Positions 41,686-51,741 of a stretch of 64,000 bases of DNA are shown here, piece after piece. This DNA is from Microbacterium luteum (lineage in GTDB: Bacteria > Actinomycetota > Actinomycetes > Actinomycetales > Microbacteriaceae), in NCBI RefSeq assembly GCF_015277875.1, contig NZ_CP063814.1, forward strand, positions 2,108,001 through 2,172,000, given 5' to 3'. The stretch's first letter is position 1. Every line of letters begins with the position of its first letter. The translations under genes were made by a program, and so were the position numbers. The notes beneath the pieces are model-generated. The model had not been told where the DNA came from and ran no database searches. It worked only from the letters and a program-made list of their open reading frames with translations.

Positions 41686-42458
41686 GGATTCTCCGGAGAG
41701 GGGGTGGATGGGCCGCCGCGAGAGAGAGTCAGCAGCGCGCCGCGCTCCACTGTAGTCAATTCCCGGGTCTTGCCGGCTGGGAGCGTGCCCAGGTGGAGCG
41801 GTCCGAACTGGCGACGCACCAGATCCTCGACGGGGTGCCCGACGGCGTCCATCATCCGACGCACGATGCGGTTGCGACCGGAGTGCAGGGTGAGCTGCAC
41901 GAGGGATCCGTCGCCCGCGGCACTCGTCGAGAGGATGCGCGCCTTGTCGGCCGCGATCGGGCCGTCGTCCAGGTCGATGCCGCGAAGCAGGGCGGCGACC
42001 GTCTGCGCGCTCACCCGCCCGGCCACCTTGGCGATGTAGACCTTGGTGACGCCGAAGGACGGGTGCGCGAGCACGTGGGACAGCTCACCGTCGTTGGTGA
42101 GCACGAGCAGGCCACTCGTATCGGCGTCGAGGCGGCCGACATTGAACAGGCGCTCCTCGAAGCGGTCGGTGTAGCGGCGCAGATCGGGGCGCCCGCGGTC
42201 GTCGCGCAGGGAACTGACGACTCCTCGCGGTTTGTTGAGCATCACATAGCGCTTCGTGGCATCCAACTGCACGGCCGTGCCGTCGACATCGACGAGATCG
42301 GTCTCGGGGGCGATGCGGGTGCCGAGTTCGGTGACGACGGCCCCGTTCACGCGCACCCGGCCGGCGACGATCATCTCTTCGGCCACGCGGCGCGACGCCA
42401 CACCCGCCTGCGCGAGCACCTTCTGCAGCCGCACACCTTCGGGTCCCGCGGCGCTCAT
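41682..42458 (-). CDS. rluB: Ribosomal large-subunit pseudouridine synthase (RluB/RsuA family)
   Basis: A 258-residue enzyme with an N-terminal S4 domain (VRLQKVLAQAGVASRRVAEE) and the RsuA-type catalytic domain: the nucleophile is the Asp of NVGRLDADTSGLLVLTNDG. The family isomerises one uridine in rRNA, for RluB position 2605 of 23S rRNA. It sits downstream of scpB with a 4-base overlap, a conserved neighbourhood in many Gram-positive bacteria. Confidence 0.93.
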   Translation of the reverse strand: MSAAGPEGVRLQKVLAQAGVASRRVAEEMIVAGRVRVNGAVVTELGTRIAPETDLVDVDGTAVQLDATKRYVMLNKPRGVVSSLRDDRGRPDLRRYTDRFEERLFNVGRLDADTSGLLVLTNDGELSHVLAHPSFGVTKVYIAKVAGRVSAQTVAALLRGIDLDDGPIAADKARILSTSAAGDGSLVQLTLHSGRNRIVRRMMDAVGHPVEDLVRRQFGPLHLGTLPAGKTRELTTVERGALLTLSRGGPSTPSPENP

Positions 42459-43060
42459 CGGATCACCTCCGCGTCGAATCCGGTCGAGCCGTCGTCGAGC
42501 AGCGGCGAGATCGGCGGGAGCTCGTCGAGGGAATTGATGCCCAGGTTCACCAGCAGCGCATCGGTCGTGCCGTAGTTCACGGCGCCGGTATCCGGGTCGG
42601 CGAACAGCTCGGTGATGAGGCCGCGGGCGAGGAGGGTGCGCACGACGGAGTCGACGTTCACCGCTCGGATGGACGCGATCTGCCCGCGCGTGATCGGCTG
42701 CTTGTAGGCGATGACAGCGAGCGTCTCCAGCGCCGCCTGCGACAGCCGGGACGGCGCCTGTCCGCTGACGAACTCCTGCACGAGGTCATCATGCTCTTCA
42801 CGCACGTACAGTCGCCACCCGCCACCCACCTCGCGCAGCTCGAAGCCGCGGCGGGGACCGCCGGACTCGCCGTCGTAGTCGGCGACGAGAGCCTCGACCG
42901 CTTGACGCACGGCAGGGACGGGGCTCCCCACGGCCGTCGCCAGGCTCACGAGGCTCTGCGGCTCGTCGACGACCAGCAGGATGGCCTCCAGCCGCCGGAC
43001 GACCGAGCCGGTGTCCTGCGGGCGGGTCGGCGGCTCGATCGTGTTCGTGTCATCGGTCAT
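42455..43060 (-). CDS. scpB: Segregation and condensation protein B
   Basis: A 201-residue winged-helix kleisin-associated protein that forms the Smc-ScpA-ScpB condensin complex. The start is the ATG at 43060 (MTDDTNTIEP); a longer frame upstream lies inside scpA. Family blocks include VVRRLEAILLVVDEPQSLVS, ALETLAVIAYKQPITRGQI and VDSVVRTLLARGLITE, then NYGTTDALLVNLGINSLDEL at the C-terminus. It overlaps the 3' end of scpA by 11 bases. Confidence 0.93.
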   Translation of the reverse strand: MTDDTNTIEPPTRPQDTGSVVRRLEAILLVVDEPQSLVSLATAVGSPVPAVRQAVEALVADYDGESGGPRRGFELREVGGGWRLYVREEHDDLVQEFVSGQAPSRLSQAALETLAVIAYKQPITRGQIASIRAVNVDSVVRTLLARGLITELFADPDTGAVNYGTTDALLVNLGINSLDELPPISPLLDDGSTGFDAEVIR

Positions 43061-43907
43061 AGTCGGCTCCCAGAGTGGCGAGGTTCTCGTCGGACCAGCG
43101 CGGTGCCGTCCAGCGCAGGGTGAGCTCCCCGAGCGGCTCGAGCTGCTCGAAGGAGAGTGCCGCGTGACGGTGCAGCTCGAGCACCGACAGGAATCGAGCG
43201 ACGATGATGCCCGTCTGGGTGATACCCGACACGAGATCACGGAAGCTGAGGGTTCCGGCATCCCGAAGCAGCGTGACCACGACGGCCGCCTGTTCCCGGA
43301 TGCTGACGAGCGGCGCGTGCAGGTGGTCCAGGCCGACCAGCGGAATCTCCTTGGGCGCGAACGCCATCATCGCGATCGCCGCGAAGTCGTCGGCACTGAG
43401 CGTCCACACCAGCTCGGGCACGGCCGAACGGTGCTTGTCCTCGAGTTTCACCGAGCGGGTGTGACGCCGGTCCTCGCGGCGCAGGGACCGCTCGAACCAG
43501 GCGGACACCTCCTTGAAGGCCCGGTACTGCAGCAGGCGTGCGAAGAGCAGGTCTCGCGCCTCGAGCAGCGCGACAGCCTCGGCGTCGACCAGTTCGCCCT
43601 GCGGCAGGAGTCCCGCGACCTTCATGTCCAGGAGGGTGGCCGCGACGACGAGGAACTCCGAAGCCTCGTCGAGCTCGTCGGGTCCGAGGTCTCTCAGATA
43701 TGCGATGAACTCGTCGGTCACTCGGCTCAGGGAGACCTCGGTGATGTCGAGTTCGTGCTTCGAGATGAGCTGCAGCAGCAGGTCGAAGGGACCGTCGAAC
43801 ACGCCCAGCGATACCCGGAAGCCGTCACCGGCATCCTCCGCCGCGACGAGCGGGGAATCGTCCGATTCCGCGGCGGTGTCCTCGGGATCCTCAGGCGACG
43901 GCGCCAC
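43050..43907 (-). CDS. scpA: Segregation and condensation protein A (kleisin)
   Basis: A 285-residue kleisin that bridges the Smc heads. After an acidic, disordered start (DPEDTAAESDDS), FRVSLGVFDGPFDLLLQLIS then KHELDITEVSLS is the hallmark ScpA N-terminus. FLVVAATLLDMKVAGLLP follows, and VVTLLRDAGTLSFRDLV belongs to the C-terminal winged helix. It overlaps parA by 17 bases. Confidence 0.94.
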   Translation of the reverse strand: MAPSPEDPEDTAAESDDSPLVAAEDAGDGFRVSLGVFDGPFDLLLQLISKHELDITEVSLSRVTDEFIAYLRDLGPDELDEASEFLVVAATLLDMKVAGLLPQGELVDAEAVALLEARDLLFARLLQYRAFKEVSAWFERSLRREDRRHTRSVKLEDKHRSAVPELVWTLSADDFAAIAMMAFAPKEIPLVGLDHLHAPLVSIREQAAVVVTLLRDAGTLSFRDLVSGITQTGIIVARFLSVLELHRHAALSFEQLEPLGELTLRWTAPRWSDENLATLGADYDR

Positions 43908-44796
43908 GGTCGACCAGCTCTCGAGCCAGGCGCAGGTACGCCTGGGCGGCCGAGTGCTCGGGCGCGAATTCCGTGATCGGCATGCCCGAGACCGAGGCGT
44001 CCGGGAACTTCACCGTGCGGCCGATCACCGTCTCGAGCACATCGTCGCCGAAGGCCTCGACGACGCGCTCCAGCACCTCGCGCGAGTGCAGGGTGCGCGG
44101 GTCGTACATCGTCGCCAGGACGCCGTCGAGGGTGATGGTGGGATTCAGGCGGTCGCGCACCTTGTCGATCGTCTCGATGAGCAGCGCGACACCGCGCAGC
44201 GCGAAGAACTCGCACTCCAGCGGGATGATCACGCCGTGGCTCGCGGTGAGCGCGTTCACGGTGAGCAGGCCGAGGGAGGGCTGGCAGTCGACGAGGATGA
44301 CGTCGTAGTCCTTCGAGACCTTTCGCAGCACCTGGGCGAGGATCTGCTCGCGCGCCACTTCGTTGACGAGGTGGACTTCCGCGGCCGAGAGATCGATGTT
44401 GGCCGGGATGATGTCGAGCCCGTCGACGCGGCTCGGCACGATCACCTCGTGCGGGTCGCGCTTGGTGTTCAACAGCAGGTCGTAGATCGTCGGGATGTCG
44501 TGCGTCTGGATGCCGAGGCCGGCCGACAGGGCGCCCTGCGGATCGAAGTCGACGGCGAGCACCTTGCGGCCGTATCCGGCCAGCGCCGCGGCGAGGTTGA
44601 TGGTCGTCGTGGTCTTGCCGACGCCGCCCTTCTGGTTGCAGAGCGACACGATGCGCGCGGGCCCGTGCCCGTCGAGCGCGGGCGGAGTGGCGAATCCGCG
44701 ATAGGGCCGTCCGGTCGGACCGAGGACCGTCTCGTCACCGGACGCCTTCGTCTCGCCGCGTTTGGTTGCCGCCACCGACTCTCCTGCCTTCGCCAT
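43891..44796 (-). CDS. ParA-family chromosome partitioning ATPase
   Basis: A 301-residue Walker-type ATPase located directly before scpA-scpB. The deviant Walker A is SLCNQKGGVGKTTTTINLAA, and Walker B-like DYDVILVDCQPSLGLLTVNA follows. The ATG at 44796 is used; a GTG three codons earlier is also possible. No parB or parS-like cluster is adjacent, so this is the second, ScpAB-linked ParA homologue rather than the origin-proximal ParA; it probably helps segregate or condense the chromosome. Confidence 0.9.
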   Translation of the reverse strand: MAKAGESVAATKRGETKASGDETVLGPTGRPYRGFATPPALDGHGPARIVSLCNQKGGVGKTTTTINLAAALAGYGRKVLAVDFDPQGALSAGLGIQTHDIPTIYDLLLNTKRDPHEVIVPSRVDGLDIIPANIDLSAAEVHLVNEVAREQILAQVLRKVSKDYDVILVDCQPSLGLLTVNALTASHGVIIPLECEFFALRGVALLIETIDKVRDRLNPTITLDGVLATMYDPRTLHSREVLERVVEAFGDDVLETVIGRTVKFPDASVSGMPITEFAPEHSAAQAYLRLARELVDRGAVA

Positions 44797-44849
44797 AACG
44801 TGCACCGATTCTAGTCATCCCCCGGCGCCAGGCCCGGCTGACCCGCGGG

Positions 44850-45773
44850 TCAGCGCGCGCGAGGATGCGACGTGACGTACACGTCGCGCAGCGCGTCGAC
44901 GCTCACGTGCGTGTAGATCTGGGTCGTCGCCACCGACGCATGTCCGAGCAGCTCCTGCACGACGCGGACGTCCGCCCCGCCCTGAAGCAGGTGGGTGGCG
45001 AACGAGTGGCGAAGCGTGTGGGGGGACACATGGGCGGTGAGCGATGCGCGCTCGGCCGCCTGCTGCAGCACCAGCCACGCGCTCTGCCGCGACAGGGGTG
45101 CGCCGCGTGCGCCGAGGAACAGACGAGGCGTCGCACGACCGCGCCGCGACAGCTCCGGACGTGCCCGGGTCAGATAGGCCTCGACGGCTGCCTGCGCGTA
45201 AGACCCGACCGGGACGATGCGCTCCTTCGCGCCCTTGCCTCGCACCCGGACGATGTCTCCGTGCGCCATGTCGTCGACGTCGAGCTGCACGATCTCCGAC
45301 ACGCGCGCACCCGTCGCGTACAGCAGCTCCAGGAGCGCACGGTCGCGCAGGCCGACCTCATCGCCGGGGGCTGCGGCCGCCGGCGAGGGACCGGAGGCAT
45401 CCAGGAGAGCCTCGACCTGATCGATCCGGAGGGCTTTCGGAAGGCGTCGAGGCATTCGGGGCGGGCGCAGCCGGGCCGCGGGGTCGGAACGCTCGATCTC
45501 TTCGCGCACCAGGAATCGATGCCAGCCCCGTACGGAGGACTGCAGGCGTGCGAGCGAACTCGATGCCGGTGGCGGATCCTGGGCGGCCCGCTCGGCGATG
45601 AACGCCGAGACCGTCTCGGAGACGATGCCGGACGTATCGGTGATCCCCTGGTCGTTCAGCCACGCGGCGTACACCGCCAGGTCGCGCCGATAGGCACCAA
45701 GGGTGTGCTCCGACAGCCCCCGTTCCACCGTGACGTGGCGCAGATACGCGTCGACGGCACGATCGACGTGCAC
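44850..45773 (-). CDS. xerD: Site-specific tyrosine recombinase XerD
   Basis: A 307-residue recombinase that resolves chromosome dimers at dif with XerC. The catalytic residues are clear: Arg in [17 protein letters not shown], Lys in [45 protein letters not shown] (His and nucleophile Tyr). It starts at GTG 45773, one base after the stop of the NUDIX gene; the longer frame upstream is the NUDIX gene's shadow. Unlike the island recombinases it has every canonical residue. Confidence 0.95.
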   Translation of the reverse strand: MHVDRAVDAYLRHVTVERGLSEHTLGAYRRDLAVYAAWLNDQGITDTSGIVSETVSAFIAERAAQDPPPASSSLARLQSSVRGWHRFLVREEIERSDPAARLRPPRMPRRLPKALRIDQVEALLDASGPSPAAAAPGDEVGLRDRALLELLYATGARVSEIVQLDVDDMAHGDIVRVRGKGAKERIVPVGSYAQAAVEAYLTRARPELSRRGRATPRLFLGARGAPLSRQSAWLVLQQAAERASLTAHVSPHTLRHSFATHLLQGGADVRVVQELLGHASVATTQIYTHVSVDALRDVYVTSHPRAR

Positions 45774-45774
45774 G

Positions 45775-46356
45775 TCAGCCCTTCGCCACGGCCTCGTGCA
45801 GCCGGTGAGACGCCGCGAGCACGCCGACAGCCAGGATCCCGTTGCGGAATCGGCCGGCGAGCACGCCCTCGACGGCCTGACCGAGAGGCATCCACTCCTG
45901 ACGGATGTCGGCCTCCTCGTCCTCACGGTCGTGCGGCGTTCCGACGGAGCGCAGGCCCCGCGCGAGGAAGAGGTGCACGACCTCGTCGTTGCCTCCCGGG
46001 GTGGTGAAGATGCTGACGAGACTCTCCCAGCGCTCCGCCTCGAGGTCGACCTCTTCGGCGAGTTCGCGTCGCGCCGTCTCGAGCGGCTCCTCGCCCTCGA
46101 CATCGAGCAGCCCCGCCGGGATCTCCCAGTCGCGTCGACGGATCGGATGGCGGTACTGCTGGATGAGCAGCACCCGGCCCTCGTCGTCGACCGCGACGAC
46201 CGCGGCGGCGCCGGGGTGATCGACGTACTGACGCACGATCTCGCCCTCGCCGTAGCGGAAGGTGTCGCTGCGCACATCCCACACACGACCCTCGTACACG
46301 AGCTCGGTGTCGACGATCTCGACCTCGACGGGCTCGTCGCTCAATGACTCACTCAT
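45775..46356 (-). CDS. ADP-ribose pyrophosphatase (NUDIX)
   Basis: A 193-residue NUDIX hydrolase of the ADP-ribose pyrophosphatase type. [20 protein letters not shown] then the box [19 protein letters not shown] are visible, with [17 protein letters not shown] downstream. It cleaves ADP-ribose and related sugar nucleotides. ATG 46356 (MSESLSDE) is preferred, giving an 8-base overlap with pyrG; an ATG at 46365 is the alternative. Confidence 0.9.
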   Translation of the reverse strand: MSESLSDEPVEVEIVDTELVYEGRVWDVRSDTFRYGEGEIVRQYVDHPGAAAVVAVDDEGRVLLIQQYRHPIRRRDWEIPAGLLDVEGEEPLETARRELAEEVDLEAERWESLVSIFTTPGGNDEVVHLFLARGLRSVGTPHDREDEEADIRQEWMPLGQAVEGVLAGRFRNGILAVGVLAASHRLHEAVAKG

Positions 46357-48043
46357 CGTCGACATCGAAAAGCTCGCTCGAACGGTGGCGCTCCAGGGCT
46401 GCTCCGATGAGCCCACGGAACAGCGGATGCGGGTCGGTCGGGCGCGAGCGGAGCTCCGGATGCGCCTGCGTGGCGATGTAGTACGGATGCACGTCCCGTG
46501 GCAGCTCCACGAACTCGACGAGATTGCGATCGGGCGACAGACCCGAGAACCGCAGCCCGGCGGTGGCGATTGCGTCGCGGTAGGCGTTGTTGACCTCGTA
46601 CCGGTGACGGTGCCGCTCTTCGATCCGTGCGGCGCCGTAGACCTCCGCGGCCAGAGACCCCTCGCCGAGGTCGGCGGGATACAGCCCCAGGCGCATGGTG
46701 CCGCCGAGATCGCCGCGATCGATGATGTCGACCTGCTCGGCCATGGTCGCGATGACCGGAGCCGGCGTGCCGGGATCGAATTCGCTCGACGAGGCCCCGT
46801 CGATGCCGGCGACGTTCCGCGCGTACTCGATGACCATGCACTGCAGGCCGAGGCAGATGCCCAGCGTGGGGATCCCCTGCTCGCGGGCGAATCTCAGCGC
46901 GCCGAGCTTCCCCTCGATGCCGCGGATGCCGAAGCCCCCGGGGACGATGATGCCGTCGAGGCCGCCGAGCGCCTTCGCAGCGCCGTCGGGCGTCTCGCAC
47001 AGATCGGACGGGATCCAGGTGATGTTCACGTGCGTCTCGTGCGCGAACCCGCCGGCCTTGACCGCCTCCGTGACCGACAGGTAGGCGTCGGGCAGATCGA
47101 TGTACTTGCCGACGAGGCCGATCGTCACCTCGTGCTTCGGATTGTGCACCGCCTGGAGCACTCGTGCCCATCGAGACCAGTCCACGTCGGTGGCGCGCTC
47201 GAGACCGAGCGCGCGCACGATGTAGGAGTCGAGGTGCTGGTCGTGGAGCATCGACGGGATGTCGTAGATGCTCGGCACGTCGACGGCGTTGACCACCGCG
47301 TCCTCGTCGACGTCGCACATGAGGGCGATCTTGCGCTTATTGGACTCGGTGACGGGCCGGTCGCTGCGCAGCACGAGCGCATCGGGCTGGATGCCGATCG
47401 ACCGGAGCGCGGCGACCGAGTGCTGCGTCGGCTTCGTCTTCTGCTCCCCCGACGCACCCATGAACGGCACGAGGGAGACGTGGACGAAGAACACGTTGCC
47501 GCGTCCGAGCTCATGACGGATCTGCCGGGCAGACTCGATGAACGGCTGCGACTCGATGTCGCCGACGGTGCCGCCGATCTCGGTGATGATCACGTCGGGC
47601 TTCGGCGTCTCGTCGGCCTGCAGACGCATCCGGCGTTTGATCTCGTCGCTGATGTGCGGGATCACCTGCACCGTGTCGCCGAGGTACTCGCCTCGCCGCT
47701 CGCGCGCGATCACCTGCGAGTAGACCTGACCGGTCGTGACGTTGGCGGCCTGGCTGAGCTCGATGTCGAGGAAGCGCTCGTAATGACCGATGTCGAGATC
47801 GGTCTCGGCACCGTCGTCGGTCACGAAGACCTCGCCGTGCTGGAACGGGTTCATCGTTCCCGGGTCGACGTTCAGGTAGGGGTCGAGCTTCTGCATCACG
47901 ACGCGAAGACCTCGCGCCGTGAGCAGGTTGCCGAGGCTGGCCGCCGTGAGACCCTTGCCGAGGGAGGAGACGACACCGCCTGTCACGAAGATGTGCTTCG
48001 TGGTGTCGTGGGGGGAAAGTCCGTCACCGGGAGTCTGCGTCAC
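46349..48043 (-). CDS. pyrG: CTP synthase
   Basis: A 564-residue enzyme that aminates UTP to CTP with glutamine. The synthetase domain begins [20 protein letters not shown] (P-loop), and [20 protein letters not shown] is the conserved Mg/UTP region. The C-terminal amidotransferase has [11 protein letters not shown], the nucleophile Cys in [17 protein letters not shown] and the His-Glu in [10 protein letters not shown]. It starts 14 bases after recN ends, still in the same transcriptional direction. Confidence 0.97.
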   Translation of the reverse strand: MTQTPGDGLSPHDTTKHIFVTGGVVSSLGKGLTAASLGNLLTARGLRVVMQKLDPYLNVDPGTMNPFQHGEVFVTDDGAETDLDIGHYERFLDIELSQAANVTTGQVYSQVIARERRGEYLGDTVQVIPHISDEIKRRMRLQADETPKPDVIITEIGGTVGDIESQPFIESARQIRHELGRGNVFFVHVSLVPFMGASGEQKTKPTQHSVAALRSIGIQPDALVLRSDRPVTESNKRKIALMCDVDEDAVVNAVDVPSIYDIPSMLHDQHLDSYIVRALGLERATDVDWSRWARVLQAVHNPKHEVTIGLVGKYIDLPDAYLSVTEAVKAGGFAHETHVNITWIPSDLCETPDGAAKALGGLDGIIVPGGFGIRGIEGKLGALRFAREQGIPTLGICLGLQCMVIEYARNVAGIDGASSSEFDPGTPAPVIATMAEQVDIIDRGDLGGTMRLGLYPADLGEGSLAAEVYGAARIEERHRHRYEVNNAYRDAIATAGLRFSGLSPDRNLVEFVELPRDVHPYYIATQAHPELRSRPTDPHPLFRGLIGAALERHRSSELFDVDDE

Positions 48044-48057
48044 GGGCTTCGATCCTA

Positions 48058-49755
48058 TCAGTCGCGTTCCGCGCCGAGGTCGAGCAACTCGCGCGCGTGG
48101 GTGAGAGCGGCATCGCTGTCGGGCATGCCCGACAGCAGCCGGGCCATCTCGGCTTCTCGTTCGGCACCCTCGAGGCGGCGCACGCTCGAGGCCGTCACGG
48201 ATCCGTCGCTCGCTTTGACGACCGAGAGGTGATTGGAGGCGAAGGCCGCCACCTGCGCGAGATGCGTGACGGCGATCACCTGAGACGACCGTGCAAGTCG
48301 GGCGAGACGCCGACCGACCTCGATCGCCGCCGCTCCCCCGATGCCGGCGTCGACCTCGTCGAACACGAAGGTGGGAACGGGGTCGGTCGCGGCGATCACG
48401 ACCTCGATGGCGAGCATGACTCGGCTGAGCTCTCCCCCCGATGCGCCACGCGAGACGGGCCGCGGCTGAGCCCCGGGATGCGGGGCCAACAGGATCTGCA
48501 CGTCATCCCGCCCGGCCGTCGACGGGCCCGCCGGAGAGACCTCGACCGTCACGGCCGCATCCGGCATGGCCAGGTCGCGCAGTTCCGCCGAGACCGCATC
48601 GGCCAGTCGGCTCGCGGCCGCGGTGCGGGCGGCGGTCAGTGCGTCGGCTGCCGCGTCGAGCTCTGTCGCAACCGCATCCCGTTCCGCGGCCAGGCGGTCG
48701 AGGCGATCGCCGTCGTCGTCGAGCTCCGCCAGGCGTGCCGAACCCGTGTCCAGAAGATCGATCGCGGCCTCGAGGCTGCCGTGCGCGCGGACGAGCGATC
48801 CGAGCACCGCACGCCGATCTTCGACGGCGGCCAGCTCGTGTGGTCCGGACTCATCGAGATCGGCGAGGTACGCGGCGATCTCGGTCGCGAGGTCGGTGAC
48901 CCGATACCCGATCTCGGCGAGCTGCTCGCCGAACGCCGCCAGCTCGGCGTCGCGATCGGACGCCCTCTCCACGGCACGGCGCGCATCGGCCAGGAGCGCG
49001 GTGGCGTCGGGCCCCCCGGACTCGCCGGAGAGCGCCTCGTGGGCGGTGGCCGCGGCCATGCGGAGCTCCTCGATGTTGGCCAGCCGCTCGGCGCGCGCCG
49101 TGAGCTCGGCATCTTCGCCCGGCTGCGGCGCCGCCTGTTCGATCTCTGCGATCTCGGCCCGGAGACGTTCGGCCTCCGCCCGGCGATCGTCGCGGTCGGA
49201 GGTCAGCGAGGTGAGTTCCGCGTCGAGGGCACGCCAGCGGTCGTACGCGTCTCGATACGCCGCGAGCGGAGCCGCGATCTCGGCGCCGCCGAAGCGGTCG
49301 AGGGCGTCGCGCTGTGCGACGGCGGAGCGCAGGCGGAGCTGATCGGACTGCCCGTGCACGACGACGAGCTCTTCGGCGAGATCCGCCAGCACCCCGGCGG
49401 GCGCGGCCCGTCCGCCGACCGACGCTCGGCCACGACCCTCGCGCGACACCGAGCGACCGACGAACAGCTCCGCGCGTCCGTCGCCCAGTTCCTCGACGTC
49501 ACCGCCGGCGTCTCGTACGCGGTCGACGACCGCGCCCGCCTTCGGGACGATCCACACGCCGTCGACCGAGGCCCGCCCGGCGCCCGCTCGCACAGCGCCG
49601 GAATCCGCCCGCTGCCCGAGCAGCAGCCCCAGCCCGGTCACGACCATCGTCTTGCCCGCGCCGGTCTCTCCGGTGATCGCGGTGAACCCGGGACCGATGG
49701 GAAGGGTCGCCTCGGCGATCACCCCCAGATCGCGAAGACGCATCTCCTCGATCAC
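48058..49755 (-). CDS. recN: DNA repair protein RecN
   Basis: A 565-residue SMC-like ATPase for double-strand-break repair. GTG 49755 gives the standard start [13 protein letters not shown] and has AGGGG 6 bases upstream; longer readings overlap nadK. Walker A is [20 protein letters not shown], the signature is [18 protein letters not shown], Walker B is [13 protein letters not shown], and the middle third is a coiled coil with many Glu/Arg/Ala repeats. It overlaps nadK by 4 bases. Confidence 0.95.
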   Translation of the reverse strand: MIEEMRLRDLGVIAEATLPIGPGFTAITGETGAGKTMVVTGLGLLLGQRADSGAVRAGAGRASVDGVWIVPKAGAVVDRVRDAGGDVEELGDGRAELFVGRSVSREGRGRASVGGRAAPAGVLADLAEELVVVHGQSDQLRLRSAVAQRDALDRFGGAEIAAPLAAYRDAYDRWRALDAELTSLTSDRDDRRAEAERLRAEIAEIEQAAPQPGEDAELTARAERLANIEELRMAAATAHEALSGESGGPDATALLADARRAVERASDRDAELAAFGEQLAEIGYRVTDLATEIAAYLADLDESGPHELAAVEDRRAVLGSLVRAHGSLEAAIDLLDTGSARLAELDDDGDRLDRLAAERDAVATELDAAADALTAARTAAASRLADAVSAELRDLAMPDAAVTVEVSPAGPSTAGRDDVQILLAPHPGAQPRPVSRGASGGELSRVMLAIEVVIAATDPVPTFVFDEVDAGIGGAAAIEVGRRLARLARSSQVIAVTHLAQVAAFASNHLSVVKASDGSVTASSVRRLEGAEREAEMARLLSGMPDSDAALTHARELLDLGAERD

Positions 49756-50717
49756 GGGTGCCCCTCCCCCTCGGGGGGCGACGTGCGCAGCGTCGCCGTT
49801 GTCGGCGAGGTGCCCGGTCCGCGCCATCCCTCCACGGGCAGTCGGAACTTGCGCACCAGTCTGTCCGTGAACGCGGCCTGGTGGAGCCGCGCGAGCCGAA
49901 CGGGATCGGTCGCCCGCCGCACGACCACGCGCGCTCCCGGCGGGAGCTCGTGCGAGCGACGTCCGTCGCACCAGAGCACCCCGCTGCCCCCGGTTCCCTC
50001 GATGAGCTCGATCGCGACCGCGTGGTCGGGGCCGACCACGAGCGGCTTGGCGAACAGCGCGTGCGCCGACAGCGGCACGACGGCGATCGCCTGCACGGTC
50101 GGCCAGATGACGGGACCACCGGCCGAGAAGTTGTAGGCGGTGGACCCGGTCGGGGTCGAGACGACCACCCCGTCGCAGCCGAACGCCGACAGCGGCCTCC
50201 CGTCCACCTCGATCGCGACCTCGAGCATCCGTTCCCGCGCGGCCTTCTCCACCGTCGCCTCGTTCAGCGCCCACGTCTCGTACACGACGGTGTCGGTGTC
50301 ATCCTTGATGCGCACCTGGAGGGCGAGTCTCTCCTCGACCTCGTACTCGCGTGAGATGACGCGACGGACCGCCTCGTCCATGTCGTCCCGCTCGCTCTCG
50401 GCGAGGAATCCGACGTGCCCGAGGTTGATGCCGAGCACCGGCGCCGTTCCGCCACGCACCAGTTCCGCCGCCCGCAGGATGCTGCCATCGCCGCCGAGCA
50501 CGATCGCCAGTTCGATCTGTGACACGTGCACGTCTCGTCCGAGCACTGCCAGACCGTCGACGTCAGGGCGAGCCGCGCACATCTCGGCCGCGTCGACCTC
50601 GTCGAGAACGGGCACGGCGCCCGCGACGCGCAGCGCCGTGATGACGCTCTCCGCGGCGTCGCGGGTGTCATCACCGCCGCGCACGACGACGAGAATGTAC
50701 CGCTCGGAGTCGGTCAT
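49752..50717 (-). CDS. nadK: NAD kinase
   Basis: A 321-residue enzyme that phosphorylates NAD to NADP. LAIVLGGDGSILRAAEL contains the GGDG motif, GINLGHVGFLAES follows, and VVSTPTGSTAYNFSAGGP is the second NAD-binding block. ATG 50717 is the start; its first bases overlap the tlyA stop by 4. The tlyA-nadK-recN order is widespread in Gram-positive bacteria. Confidence 0.96.
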   Translation of the reverse strand: MTDSERYILVVVRGGDDTRDAAESVITALRVAGAVPVLDEVDAAEMCAARPDVDGLAVLGRDVHVSQIELAIVLGGDGSILRAAELVRGGTAPVLGINLGHVGFLAESERDDMDEAVRRVISREYEVEERLALQVRIKDDTDTVVYETWALNEATVEKAARERMLEVAIEVDGRPLSAFGCDGVVVSTPTGSTAYNFSAGGPVIWPTVQAIAVVPLSAHALFAKPLVVGPDHAVAIELIEGTGGSGVLWCDGRRSHELPPGARVVVRRATDPVRLARLHQAAFTDRLVRKFRLPVEGWRGPGTSPTTATLRTSPPEGEGHP

Positions 50718-51514
50718 CGGGCTCCTGTCAGTTCGGAGATCGTGTCCAGCCATTCTGTCGGATTCGCGCCGGTGCCCGCGGCGAGATGCACGAGATACTC
50801 CGCGTTGCCGTGCGTGCCGGTCAGTGGCGAGGCGATGACCCCGCGGGTGCCCAACCCGGCGTCCCAGGCGCTCCACAGCACATCCGCGACAGCCTCGGCG
50901 CGAAGCGCCGGATCGGTGACCAGGCCGCCGCGCACGGCAGTGCGTCCCACTTCGAACTGGGGCTTGACCAGCAGCACCGCGTCGCCGCCTGCCGCCATCG
51001 TCGCGGCGACGGCGGGAAGCACGAGCGCCAGCGAGATGAACGACAGGTCTCCCGTGACCACCGACGGCGGTGCGGCGACGCCACTGGCCGCTCGCAGCCC
51101 CTCCGCATCCATGTGCCGAACGTTGTAGCCTTCGAGGCTCGTCACGCCAGGGTCCCCTGCGATCACCGGATCGAGCTGGCCGTGACCGACGTCGACGGCG
51201 ATCACCGGTGCGGCACCGCGTTCGCACAGAACCTGGGTGAAACCACCCGTCGACGCTCCCATATCGAGAGCGCAGCGGTCCGAGACTGCTACGTCGAATG
51301 CATCGAGGCCCGCGATCAGCTTGTGAGCGGCACGGCTGACGTAGTGGTCGGAGGCGGCGACCGAGATGCGCGCGTCGTCAGCGACGCGCGTGGATGACTT
51401 GACCACGGTCGCCCCGTCGACGGTGACCAGACCCGCACCGATCAGTGTGGCGGCGTGAGTACGGGAGCGCGCGAGACCGCGCGCAGCCAGAGCCGCGTCG
51501 AGGCGCGACGTCAT
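50714..51514 (-). CDS. tlyA: TlyA family rRNA (cytidine-2'-O)-methyltransferase/haemolysin
   Basis: A 266-residue protein with an N-terminal S4 domain (RLDAALAARGLARSRTHAAT) and an FtsJ/RrmJ-type methyltransferase. ALDMGASTGGFTQVLCERGA is the SAM motif, and VTGDLSFISLALVLP and AVLLVKPQFEVG carry the Asp and Lys of the K-D-K-E tetrad. TlyA 2'-O-methylates 16S and 23S rRNA, which sensitises ribosomes to capreomycin in mycobacteria. It overlaps the small upstream gene by 4 bases. Confidence 0.94.
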   Translation of the reverse strand: MTSRLDAALAARGLARSRTHAATLIGAGLVTVDGATVVKSSTRVADDARISVAASDHYVSRAAHKLIAGLDAFDVAVSDRCALDMGASTGGFTQVLCERGAAPVIAVDVGHGQLDPVIAGDPGVTSLEGYNVRHMDAEGLRAASGVAAPPSVVTGDLSFISLALVLPAVAATMAAGGDAVLLVKPQFEVGRTAVRGGLVTDPALRAEAVADVLWSAWDAGLGTRGVIASPLTGTHGNAEYLVHLAAGTGANPTEWLDTISELTGAR

Positions 51515-51729
51515 GAGCGCGAGGCGCGCCCGGTCACATCGGCATCCAGGCGCGCTGAGAATTCATCGTGGATGGAGCCATAGGCGTCGGCGCGCACAGA
51601 AAGAGGCTGAGCCTCGATCACCTCGAGGCGGGAGACGAGATCCATCCCGTCCGAAACCGGATCAGCCTCGCGAGAAGAGGTGTCGACGCCCGTCGGCGGT
51701 GCAGGGTTCGGCAGGCTCTCCATCCCCAC
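51511..51729 (-). CDS. Small hypothetical protein upstream of tlyA
   Basis: A 72-residue protein (start MGMESLPNPA) with a disordered N-terminus and an amphipathic C-terminal helix around PLSVRADAYGSIHDEFSARL. A short protein in this position, translationally coupled to tlyA, is common in actinobacteria, but I know no function. Gap to the HAD gene is 12 bases. Confidence 0.65.
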   Translation of the reverse strand: MGMESLPNPAPPTGVDTSSREADPVSDGMDLVSRLEVIEAQPLSVRADAYGSIHDEFSARLDADVTGRASRS

Positions 51730-51741
51730 ATGCTACGTGTC